64,000 bases of DNA. Origin: CAYULW01 sp964445815. GTDB lineage: Bacteria > Bacteroidota > Bacteroidia > Flavobacteriales_E > Vicingaceae. The translations under genes and the position numbers were made by a program. Location: assembly GCA_964445815.1 (NCBI GenBank), contig CAYULW010000003.1, forward strand, positions 62,001 to 126,000. Reading direction: 5' to 3'. The notes beneath the pieces are model-generated. The model was not told the origin of the DNA and made no database searches. It saw only the letters and a program-made list of their open reading frames with translations. Positions 39,821-47,896 of the stretch are shown here, one piece after another. Within the stretch, counting starts at the first letter, position 1. Every line of letters begins with the position of its first letter.

Positions 39821-41890
39821 CTATTCTATAGCTTTTATCTCAACTTTGAAATCATCAATGTAAATTGCATTCAATTGAGGGTTCCATACATATGCTTTCA
39901 GTGTAGAGCCTTTTTTATAGTCGTTCCTGTTAAATGAAGAGCTCAATTTCTGTAAAGCCCAGTTTGAATATGACTTAATTGCCGAGTTTAAAATCTGACT
40001 TTTATAAAGCCATGAGCCGTCACTATTTTCGATACTGATGATCAAAGTCGCATCCGTTTGATCAGCAACCCAAAAATCGACTTCTGCTTTTAGATAATAG
40101 CTTGAAATGAGGCTGTCATTGAGTATGGAATCAAGTTCCAATTGATAAGTCGAAGAATACTCGGGTACTAGCATCGAATACTCTCCTGAAGATTGATAAT
40201 CTTTGTTTAAATAAATGGCATTCTGATTCCAGTTTTTGTAATCCCCTTCAAAATCATTTATGCTACTCATTAAGAGCTTGCCCTGCTGATTCGGGTCATT
40301 GAAAACATTCATCTTAGTAAGTCTTATTAAGGGGCTTTCACTTTCAATCAATATCTCATTATCTTTTTGTGGATGCTGAATGTAATATGGCAGATCATTG
40401 AGTGAATAAAACATTAAGCTCCTCGTATGTGAGTTTTCAAGAAGATAAATGTCTTTTCCTTTTTTTAGGGTATCTAATTTAAAATCAGGATAGGTCAAAA
40501 GCTCAATATCGCTATTTTCAAAGCCCAGATAGTAACGCATTAATCGTATTTGAACTTTATTGCTAATCAAATAACTGTTCTTGACCGCAGGAATGACCTT
40601 TGTTACGATAAGGTCACGTTGCTGCCTATAATTCACATCGTGTGCATACTGAACAACATTTAAGGGTTTGATAAGTAGAGGGAGAGCAATCAAAATCGGA
40701 CTAAACAATTTTATATGGTTTGAAGGTATGAAGCGAAAAGCAATCAGAACGATTAACAAAGGGAGATAGAGGTCGTAAAAGGCATCATTTTTATCATAAA
40801 ATGAAAATGACCCTACTAATAGAATGAACCCAATTGAAAAGTAAAGTACTTTCTTTGAATGAAAAAGAATAGGAAGTAGCTGAGCAGCGGCAATGGCACA
40901 AACGGGAGTAATAAAGAGATAATGTCTGGCATCCAGACACATCGGAACATATGATGTTAAAGAGATACTCATAAAGTTAGAAGATAGCAAAAGAGCAATT
41001 GCGGAAATGACCCAAAAGAAGGTTTCTTGATTTGCCCTTACTTTTTTATCCACCCAAAACAATGGAAGGAATAATGCAGCCGTCATCATTCCTTCTCTTT
41101 GAAATAAAGCAAATAGATCTCTGAAGACACGTTTTAAAAGGATAGTCAGAGATTGTTGGTCATAGGAACACCTGTTGAGGTAGGCGTTTGAGTAGATGGC
41201 TTCAAATCTTTTGGCAAACTCTCCGGTGAGAGCTTGGATAGCAATGAAATAGAACAAAAGTAGGATAAAGGACCAGCCTCCCAATTGAAACCAAAAGCGG
41301 CGATGTGGCTTATGTTTGAAGTCAAACAAAAAGAATAAGATCAATACAGGTATAAGGAGCACAATAGTTCCTTTGCTGTTAAATGCAAGAAATAAGCTAA
41401 TCGCCATTAATGCTGAAGCTTTGAAAGCAGGTACAGAAGAGAATTTAAAACGCCAATATTGATAGAGAGCCAGAGTACAAAAGCTCGCCAGATAAATGTC
41501 AGGCATCAGTTTACCGGAGTAAGATAGAAACCATTCGGTAAATAGACATAAACTGAGTCCGATGGATAATTGATAGGTTTCCTTCCTTTTAAGTACCTGA
41601 AAAATAATCCATAAAATAAGCGATGTCATAATTAGACTTGGTAGTGAGGAAGCGAAATCATTAATGCCGAAAAAGGCATAAGAAATAGCTGTAAAAAGAA
41701 CAATGGTAATCCTGTAAGAAAAATGATCTTCAAAGTCGATTTGACCTTTGAGCAGATTGTTGGCCAATTCAGCATATTGCATGTCATCAAAGCCATAATG
41801 GCCAATATAGCCATACTGATGAAAGCAAAACAAAGCAATCAAATGAAGAAAAAAAATACTTCGTTTTTGCCACAGTGCAGTCCAAGCCAT
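39821..41890 (-). CDS. GT-C membrane glycosyltransferase (GT39/PMT-like) with C-terminal soluble domain
   Basis: This 689-residue protein has about eleven to twelve hydrophobic helices in residues 1-400. The first periplasmic loop reads HYGFDDMQYAELANNLLKG, with the acidic DD/D residues that GT39 and ArnT-like enzymes use for catalysis with polyprenyl-phosphate sugars. The C-terminal ~280 residues are soluble and beta-rich, ending in IYIDDFKVEIK, like a carbohydrate-binding jelly roll (NWNQNAIYLNKDYQSSGEYSM split here as NWNQNAIYL and YQSSGEYSM). It stands alone on the minus strand. Donor and acceptor are unknown. Confidence 0.78.
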   Translation of the reverse strand: MAWTALWQKRSIFFLHLIALFCFHQYGYIGHYGFDDMQYAELANNLLKGQIDFEDHFSYRITIVLFTAISYAFFGINDFASSLPSLIMTSLILWIIFQVLKRKETYQLSIGLSLCLFTEWFLSYSGKLMPDIYLASFCTLALYQYWRFKFSSVPAFKASALMAISLFLAFNSKGTIVLLIPVLILFFLFDFKHKPHRRFWFQLGGWSFILLLFYFIAIQALTGEFAKRFEAIYSNAYLNRCSYDQQSLTILLKRVFRDLFALFQREGMMTAALFLPLFWVDKKVRANQETFFWVISAIALLLSSNFMSISLTSYVPMCLDARHYLFITPVCAIAAAQLLPILFHSKKVLYFSIGFILLVGSFSFYDKNDAFYDLYLPLLIVLIAFRFIPSNHIKLFSPILIALPLLIKPLNVVQYAHDVNYRQQRDLIVTKVIPAVKNSYLISNKVQIRLMRYYLGFENSDIELLTYPDFKLDTLKKGKDIYLLENSHTRSLMFYSLNDLPYYIQHPQKDNEILIESESPLIRLTKMNVFNDPNQQGKLLMSSINDFEGDYKNWNQNAIYLNKDYQSSGEYSMLVPEYSSTYQLELDSILNDSLISSYYLKAEVDFWVADQTDATLIISIENSDGSWLYKSQILNSAIKSYSNWALQKLSSSFNRNDYKKGSTLKAYVWNPQLNAIYIDDFKVEIKAIE

Positions 41891-41922
41891 GCCCTAAAAA
41901 TAAGCAATCACAACAATTGAAG

Positions 41923-43161
41923 CTATTCGTAACGTAAGGCCTCTATTGGGTCTAGATTTGAGGCCTTGTAAGCAGGGTATAAACCGGATATTAATCCAAC
42001 CACAAAACAGAGAGAAACGCCTAGAATCATCCAATTCCATGGAATGATAAAACCACTTCCCATGATCATTCCAATAAAGTTGCCAATAATAATGCCTAGA
42101 ATGATGCCAACTAAACCGCCCAATTGACAAATGATAATGGCTTCCACTAAAAATTGATTCCGTATCAGTTTCGCACTTGCACCTATGGCTTTTCTCACAC
42201 CAATTTCACGAGTTCGTTCCGTTACAGAAACGAGCATGATATTCATTAAGCCAATGGCTGCACCTAACAATGTAATCAGACCAATAACCGTTGCAAATAT
42301 GGTTACCATACTTAGGTTATCAATAAGCATAGAAGATAAGCTATCACTTCTCACTATTTCAAAGCTGCTTTCTTTTCCTAGCAAATCCCCTCTTATAACT
42401 CTAAAAGTTCCCTCTGCTTCTCCAACACCGGCATCAATTTGATCTGGACCATTAGTCCTTACAGAGATTAAAAAGGAAGGATTAGAGCTGGAAAAATATT
42501 GTCTTGCGTTAACTAGGGGGATAAAGGCATTCTTGTCCGCTGAGTTGCCCATAGAGCTTCCTTTTTCCTGAAGCACACCAATTACTTTGTATTTGCCTGC
42601 TCCAATGGAAATGAGTTCTTCAAGAGGGTTTTTATTGGGAAAAAGTTTTTCAGCAATTTCAACACCAATAATGACCGTATGAGTACCATAACGTATGTCA
42701 TGTTCACTAAAGTTTCTTCCTTTTGAAAGTTCATAACCGGAATTGCCCAGATAATTTTCATCTATACCGAATACAAAAATATTGGGGTTTGTTTTTTCAG
42801 ATTGATGCTTTAAGGTTGCTAAGGCGGAGGCTCTGCTCGATATGGATACGGAAGCAGGGAAATTGTAACTTTCTTTAAATGTTATAGCTTCATCGTATGT
42901 AATTCTTGGAAATCGTTTCGCTTTTTTCCCTTTCTTGCCCACATGAATAGTTAATCCTCGATTTCTTATGCTGAAACTATTTGCACCCATACTGCTAAAA
43001 TTCTCACTAATGGAAGACTTCATGGCGTCTATCGAAGTTAGAATACCTACTAATGCCATAATTCCAACAGCGATAATAAGTACAGTCAAAATGGTTCGAA
43101 GTTTTTGACTCTTTACCGACTTAAAGGATTCTTTAACGTTCTCGCGAAGCAAATTTACCAT
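41923..43161 (-). CDS. ABC transporter permease (MacB/FtsX family)
   Basis: This 412-residue inner membrane protein has the MacB_PCD periplasmic core between transmembrane helix 1 (res ~21-42) and the C-terminal FtsX domain with three helices. SVTERTREIGVRKAIGASAKLI, split here as SVTERTREIGVRKA and GASAKLIRNQFL, is the family signature. Relatives export lipoproteins, peptides or drugs or act as mechanotransmitters. No ATPase gene is adjacent, so its partner lies elsewhere. Confidence 0.92.
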   Translation of the reverse strand: MVNLLRENVKESFKSVKSQKLRTILTVLIIAVGIMALVGILTSIDAMKSSISENFSSMGANSFSIRNRGLTIHVGKKGKKAKRFPRITYDEAITFKESYNFPASVSISSRASALATLKHQSEKTNPNIFVFGIDENYLGNSGYELSKGRNFSEHDIRYGTHTVIIGVEIAEKLFPNKNPLEELISIGAGKYKVIGVLQEKGSSMGNSADKNAFIPLVNARQYFSSSNPSFLISVRTNGPDQIDAGVGEAEGTFRVIRGDLLGKESSFEIVRSDSLSSMLIDNLSMVTIFATVIGLITLLGAAIGLMNIMLVSVTERTREIGVRKAIGASAKLIRNQFLVEAIIICQLGGLVGIILGIIIGNFIGMIMGSGFIIPWNWMILGVSLCFVVGLISGLYPAYKASNLDPIEALRYE

Positions 43162-43235
43162 TACACAATGATACTAAAGCCTGCTCAAACCTGTATTAGA
43201 AAAGTATAAGCGGCAATTAAAAATTTTAAAATCGT

Positions 43236-43243
43236 TAATTTTG
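43236..43243 (+). promoter_or_regulatory. -7 box TAATTTTG of the aconitase gene
   Basis: An exact TAnnTTTG match followed by CCATCC, 44 bases before the ATG. Confidence 0.65.
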
Positions 43244-43287
43244 CCATCCGCTTAAAATGATTATCATCAATATAAAATAAAGGAAAT

Positions 43288-45555
43288 ATGGCATTTGATA
43301 TCGACATGATTAAAGCAGTTTATGAGCGTTTCCCGGAGCGCATTTCTGCTGCACGTAAACTAGTGAACAAACCCTTAACCTTATCTGAGAAGATTTTATA
43401 CACCCACCTTTGGGATGGTTCTGCTTCTGAAGTATTTGAAAGGGGAACTTCTTATGTCGATTTCGCACCTGATAGAGTGGCCATGCAAGATGCTACTGCT
43501 CAAATGGCTTTACTACAGTTTATGCAAGCGGGAAAGTCTAAAGTGGCAGTTCCTTCTACAGCTCACGCCGACCATTTAATTTTGGCCAAACTTGGAGCAG
43601 ATAAAGATCTTCAGGAGTCGATTAATAAAAACAATGAAGTATTTAACTTCTTAAGTTCAGTTTGTGATAAATATGGCATTGGTTTCTGGAAGCCCGGAGC
43701 AGGAATTATTCATCAGGTTGTTTTGGAAAATTATGCTTTTCCGGGAGGAATGATGATTGGAACTGATTCACATACAGTAAATGCCGGAGGTCTGGGAATG
43801 GTTGCAATAGGTGTTGGTGGAGCAGACGCTGTTGATGTGATGGCGGGAATGCCTTGGGAGTTGAAATTCCCCAAGTTGATTGGAGTTAAACTCACAGGTC
43901 AATTGAATGGATGGACATCAGCAAAAGATGTCATTTTAAAAGTAGCGGGAATTTTAACTGTGAAAGGCGGAACGGGTTGTATCGTTGAATACTTCGGAGA
44001 AGGTGCAAAATCCCTATCAGCTACTGGTAAGGGTACAATTTGTAACATGGGAGCTGAAATAGGCGCAACGACTTCAACATTCGGTTATGATGATGCCATG
44101 AGAAGATATCTAAAATCTACCGATAGGGCAGATGTGGCGGCTATGGCTGATCAAATTGCAGAACATTTGACCGGAGACGATGAGGTGTATGCTAACCCTG
44201 AACAGTACTTTGATCAAGTGATTGAAATTGATCTATCAACACTAAGCCCTCACTTGAATGGCCCCTTTACTCCTGACTTAGCCACCCCAGTTGCAGAGAT
44301 GAAGGAAAAAGCAGCAGCGAATGATTGGCCAACAGAGATTGAATGGGCTTTAATTGGCTCATGCACCAACTCTTCTTACGAAGACTTGACAAGAGCGGCT
44401 TCAATTGTTGAAGATGCTGTGAGTAAAGGTGTAAAACCAAAAGCCATTCTTGGCATCAATCCTGGTTCAGAGCAGGTAAGATATACGGCAGAGAGAGACG
44501 GCTTGTTAGATTCATTTAATAAGTTTGAGAATTCAAGAATATTTACCAATGCTTGTGGCCCTTGTATTGGACAGTGGGACAGAGCGGGAGCTGAAAAACA
44601 AGAGAAAAATTCTATTGTCCACTCGTTTAATAGGAACTTTGCGAAGAGAGCGGATGGTAATCCTAATACACATGCTTTTGTTACTTCTCCTGAAATGGTA
44701 GCGGCAATTGCCATTAGTGGAAAATTGGACTTTAATCCGATTACCGATACCTTAACTGCAGAGAATGGAGAAGAAGTTAAACTATCTGAGCCAAGTGGTT
44801 ATGAACTTCCGGAAAAGGGATTTGCTGTGGAAGATAATGGTTATCAGGCACCTGCTGAAGATGGTAGCGGAATCGAGGTTGTGGTTAATCCTGAGTCGAA
44901 TCGTTTACAACTATTGACTCCATTTACCGCTTGGGATGGTGAAAACATTAACGGTGCAAAGCTGCTGATTAAAGCCTTTGGTAAATGTACCACTGATCAC
45001 ATTTCTATGGCAGGACCGTGGTTGAGATATAGAGGGCATTTGGATAACATTTCAGATAACTGCTTAATTGGTGCTGTAAATGCCTTTAACAAGGAAACCA
45101 ATAAAGTGGTTAATCAATTGGATGGATCGGTTGGTGAAGTGCCGGCAACAGCAAGAGCTTATAAGGCGGCGGGAGTGCCTTCAATTGTAGTTGGTGATCA
45201 TAACTATGGTGAGGGATCGTCAAGAGAACACGCAGCTATGGAGCCAAGACATTTAGGAGTGAGAGCTGTTATTGTCAAGTCGTTTGCCCGGATTCATGAG
45301 ACCAATCTGAAAAAGCAAGGCATGTTGGGCTTAACGTTTGCCAATGAGTCTGATTACGATAAAATTAAAGAAGACGATACTTTTAACTTCATTGACTTAA
45401 AAGATTTTGCGCCGGGTAAGTCCTTGCACTTGGAAATAAATCATAATGATGGGTCAAAGGAAGTAATTGAGTTGAACCACACTTATAATCAACAACAGAT
45501 CGAATGGTTTAAGGCCGGTTCTGCATTGAACTTAATAAGAGCTCAAAACAATTAA
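43288..45555 (+). CDS. acn: Aconitate hydratase
   Basis: This 755-residue TCA enzyme interconverts citrate and isocitrate through a [4Fe-4S] cluster held by C359 in GSCTNSSYEDL and C423 and C426 in ACGPCIGQ. GTDSHTVNAGGLGMVAIGVGGAD (split here as GTDSHTVNAGGLG and AIGVGGADAVD) and the swivel-domain site GDHNYGEGSSREHAAMEPR are intact. The length fits the mitochondrial-type aconitase common in Bacteroidota rather than AcnB. It is monocistronic, with its own promoter and terminator. Confidence 0.97.
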   Translation: MAFDIDMIKAVYERFPERISAARKLVNKPLTLSEKILYTHLWDGSASEVFERGTSYVDFAPDRVAMQDATAQMALLQFMQAGKSKVAVPSTAHADHLILAKLGADKDLQESINKNNEVFNFLSSVCDKYGIGFWKPGAGIIHQVVLENYAFPGGMMIGTDSHTVNAGGLGMVAIGVGGADAVDVMAGMPWELKFPKLIGVKLTGQLNGWTSAKDVILKVAGILTVKGGTGCIVEYFGEGAKSLSATGKGTICNMGAEIGATTSTFGYDDAMRRYLKSTDRADVAAMADQIAEHLTGDDEVYANPEQYFDQVIEIDLSTLSPHLNGPFTPDLATPVAEMKEKAAANDWPTEIEWALIGSCTNSSYEDLTRAASIVEDAVSKGVKPKAILGINPGSEQVRYTAERDGLLDSFNKFENSRIFTNACGPCIGQWDRAGAEKQEKNSIVHSFNRNFAKRADGNPNTHAFVTSPEMVAAIAISGKLDFNPITDTLTAENGEEVKLSEPSGYELPEKGFAVEDNGYQAPAEDGSGIEVVVNPESNRLQLLTPFTAWDGENINGAKLLIKAFGKCTTDHISMAGPWLRYRGHLDNISDNCLIGAVNAFNKETNKVVNQLDGSVGEVPATARAYKAAGVPSIVVGDHNYGEGSSREHAAMEPRHLGVRAVIVKSFARIHETNLKKQGMLGLTFANESDYDKIKEDDTFNFIDLKDFAPGKSLHLEINHNDGSKEVIELNHTYNQQQIEWFKAGSALNLIRAQNN

Positions 45556-45567
45556 TATCAAAATATG

Positions 45568-45617
45568 AAACCTTGGTGAAGAATGAGTTTTCATTCTAGC
45601 CAAGGTTTTTTATTTTT
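45568..45617 (+). terminator. Intrinsic terminator of the aconitase gene
   Basis: AAACCTTGG pairs with CCAAGGTTT and the inner AGAATGA pairs with TCATTCT, followed by T residues. An in-frame ATG at 45583 lies inside this hairpin, so it is not the start of the next gene. Confidence 0.88.
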
Positions 45618-45672
45618 ATTCGGTAAAATTGATTTCGGTATGAATTTGGCTATAAGGCCCAAAAAAATGAAT

Positions 45673-46875
45673 ATGAAAAAGACGACAACTTTTCTTTTAT
45701 CTTTAATACTATTGACTTGTGTTCAAGCTCAGAATAATATTGTGCCTAATCCCAGCTTTGAGGAAACATCAGGCAGAATTAAAGATGGAGGATCAATTGA
45801 ACTAGCTGAACCTTGGAAGTCGGCCACGATGATTCCTGTTGATTTATACTCGGCGGGCGCCAAATCTGATGAATTTTCCGTGCCTGAGAATGCCTATGGA
45901 GAAGAAGAGCCTAAAACAGGATCAAACTATGTGGGTATTTCTTTCTTCGGCTACGGAAGTAGAATACCAAGATCATATCTGAGTGTCGAATTGACTCAAT
46001 CTTTGGAAGAAGGGAAGGAATATTGTATGAAGTTTCATGTGAGCATGTCAGACATGTCAAAGTTTGCCGTTAATAATTTGGGAATGCATGTTTCAAAAGA
46101 AGAAATTTCTGATCAAACAGATGGGATACTGAAATTAACACCGCATATCAAAAGCTTGAAAAACGATCCTTTCTCTAAGCAATTTCTATGGACAGCCATA
46201 TGCGGTGTATATAAGGCAGAAGGAGGAGAAAAATTCATAACGATAGGCAACTTTGATACCGATGAGAATACCACCCAAGAAAAGGTGAGATTGTCAAGAG
46301 AGTTTTCAGGCAAGAGGCAACAGAATAACGGTTATTATTTTGTAGATGACGTTTCTGTAATTGAGTTAAATGAAAAGACGAGAGATGATTGCCTTTGCGA
46401 TAAGATAGCAGGTGGTAAAATGGAAGTCGAGTTTAAATCTTTTGGAACAGACAAGTCGAAAAGAGATGAGGCTAAGAAGACTTATATTGTAAATTCAGAC
46501 GGTACAAGAGCCACAGAAGAATCGGTTAAAAAAGAGACACCGGTTGCAGAAAAGGGTTTCGCTATTGAGACGGCTGTAGTGATGTTTGATGATAAATCTC
46601 CAAAATTAAGTCCGGAGGCTTTGACAGTCTTAAAAGAAGTGGTGAACTACATGAAAGAAAATGAAGCTCAAAAGCTAACAATTGTAGGACACATAGATGA
46701 AAGTGAAACCGGTGTGCAATTACTTGCTAAACAAAGGGCTTTTTACGTCCGAAAAAAGTTAAAAGAAATGGGCATTAATGACACCCGTTTAACACATACC
46801 AGTAAGGAGGCCACAATGCCAAGTGCTGAGAATACCCCTGCTTCTAACAGACGAGTGACCTTTAGTGTGAACTAA
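45673..46875 (+). CDS. OmpA-family envelope protein with N-terminal jelly-roll-like domain (1)
   Basis: This protein of about 400 residues starts at MKKTTTFLLSLILLTCVQAQ, a signal peptide. The mature N-terminal region NNIVPNPSFEETSGRIKDGG, split here as NNIVPNPSFEET and GRIKDGG, followed by FVDDVSVIE, looks like a CBM-type jelly roll (res ~20-230). The C-terminal OmpA domain has LTIVGHIDESETG and KQRAFYVRKKLKEMGI, with a weakened peptidoglycan site because the usual TD is ID. It probably anchors to the cell wall from the outer membrane or the periplasm. First of three envelope genes packed end to end. Confidence 0.82.
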   Translation: MKKTTTFLLSLILLTCVQAQNNIVPNPSFEETSGRIKDGGSIELAEPWKSATMIPVDLYSAGAKSDEFSVPENAYGEEEPKTGSNYVGISFFGYGSRIPRSYLSVELTQSLEEGKEYCMKFHVSMSDMSKFAVNNLGMHVSKEEISDQTDGILKLTPHIKSLKNDPFSKQFLWTAICGVYKAEGGEKFITIGNFDTDENTTQEKVRLSREFSGKRQQNNGYYFVDDVSVIELNEKTRDDCLCDKIAGGKMEVEFKSFGTDKSKRDEAKKTYIVNSDGTRATEESVKKETPVAEKGFAIETAVVMFDDKSPKLSPEALTVLKEVVNYMKENEAQKLTIVGHIDESETGVQLLAKQRAFYVRKKLKEMGINDTRLTHTSKEATMPSAENTPASNRRVTFSVN

Positions 46876-47895
46876 TTGAAGCCATTTTTAAGTGTTATTT
46901 TTTGCGGAATAGTTGGCATAAGCAGTTCGCAGAATTTGGTTCCCAACGGTGGGTTTGAGGACTATCATGATTGTCCGACAGCCTTACGTCAGATTCATTA
47001 TACAAAACATTGGTTTTCAGCGAGTAATGGTACTCCTGATTTTTTTGTTTATTGTGGCTTAAAACCTCCTGTGAGCCCCAAATCAGGAAAAGCACTGATA
47101 GGCATCATCCCTCATTCTTCATATGAAGTAGATCAGGAATATATTGGTGTAAAGCTCCGTTCTTCACTGGAAGAAGGCAAGAGTTACTGTTTGACTTTCT
47201 CAGTTTTTCCTGATCAGAAAAGCCCTGAATTGGTGAATGGAATAGGTGTCATATTTAGCCAAAATCAATTGCAGTTCAGACATTGGGATATGGATCAATA
47301 TAGAGCAGATCATTATGCTGAAGAAATTTATCCAGCCGGAGTATGGTCTGAATTTGAGGCCGTTTATATAGCAGAAGGAGGAGAGTCTTATTTGAGCATT
47401 GGCAATTTTCTGACTCGGGCACAACGGGAAATTCAGAGTAATAGCAGGAATAGAGAGATGGGATGGCACAGCTATTATTATATTGATGAGGTGAAATTAT
47501 GGGAAGCCGAAAATGGTTTATGTCTTTCGAGCATAAAAAGCCCCTTGAAAAATACACCAAAGTCCTATCGGGCAAGTCACGTTGTTTACTTTGACTCAGA
47601 TAAGTATCTATTAAATGAACAAGAAAAACAAAGCTTGATTACATTTATACATCAATTGCAGCAAAGTGAGCTCAAACAATTAAAAATTGAAGGCCACACC
47701 GACAGTGATGCTTCAAAGGGGTATAATATGATTTTATCTAAGAGAAGAGTGGAAACAGTTTCGGCAATGATAGATTCATTATCTCAGTACCACCTTATTC
47801 AGTTATGGAAAGGTGAAGAAGATCCTTTTGCGAGTAATTTAAATTTTGCCGGAAAGGCGAAAAATAGACGTGTGGTCATTACAATAATACAGTAG
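46876..47895 (+). CDS. OmpA-family envelope protein with N-terminal jelly-roll-like domain (2)
   Basis: This 339-residue paralogue starts with TTG directly after the TAA of the gene before, with no gap. The signal peptide is KPFLSVIFCGIVGISSSQ. The mature part begins NLVPNGGFEDYHDCP and ends YYIDEVKLWEAENG, a jelly-roll frame like its neighbour. The C-terminal OmpA domain has IEGHTDSDASKGYNMILSKRR, split here as IEGHTDSDASKG and LSKRRVETV, with the canonical TD retained. Translation presumably depends on termination-reinitiation from the first gene. Confidence 0.8.
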   Translation: MKPFLSVIFCGIVGISSSQNLVPNGGFEDYHDCPTALRQIHYTKHWFSASNGTPDFFVYCGLKPPVSPKSGKALIGIIPHSSYEVDQEYIGVKLRSSLEEGKSYCLTFSVFPDQKSPELVNGIGVIFSQNQLQFRHWDMDQYRADHYAEEIYPAGVWSEFEAVYIAEGGESYLSIGNFLTRAQREIQSNSRNREMGWHSYYYIDEVKLWEAENGLCLSSIKSPLKNTPKSYRASHVVYFDSDKYLLNEQEKQSLITFIHQLQQSELKQLKIEGHTDSDASKGYNMILSKRRVETVSAMIDSLSQYHLIQLWKGEEDPFASNLNFAGKAKNRRVVITIIQ

Positions 47896-47896
47896 C

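Noticed and set aside
41923..43161. ABC permease without an ATPase as part of a broken system
   Set aside because: Orphan MacB/FtsX permeases in Bacteroidota commonly pair with an ATPase encoded elsewhere.
45583..45672. An earlier ATG as the start of the first OmpA gene
   Set aside because: It lies inside the aconitase terminator stem and gives a sequence unlike a signal peptide; the ATG at 45673 gives a clean one.
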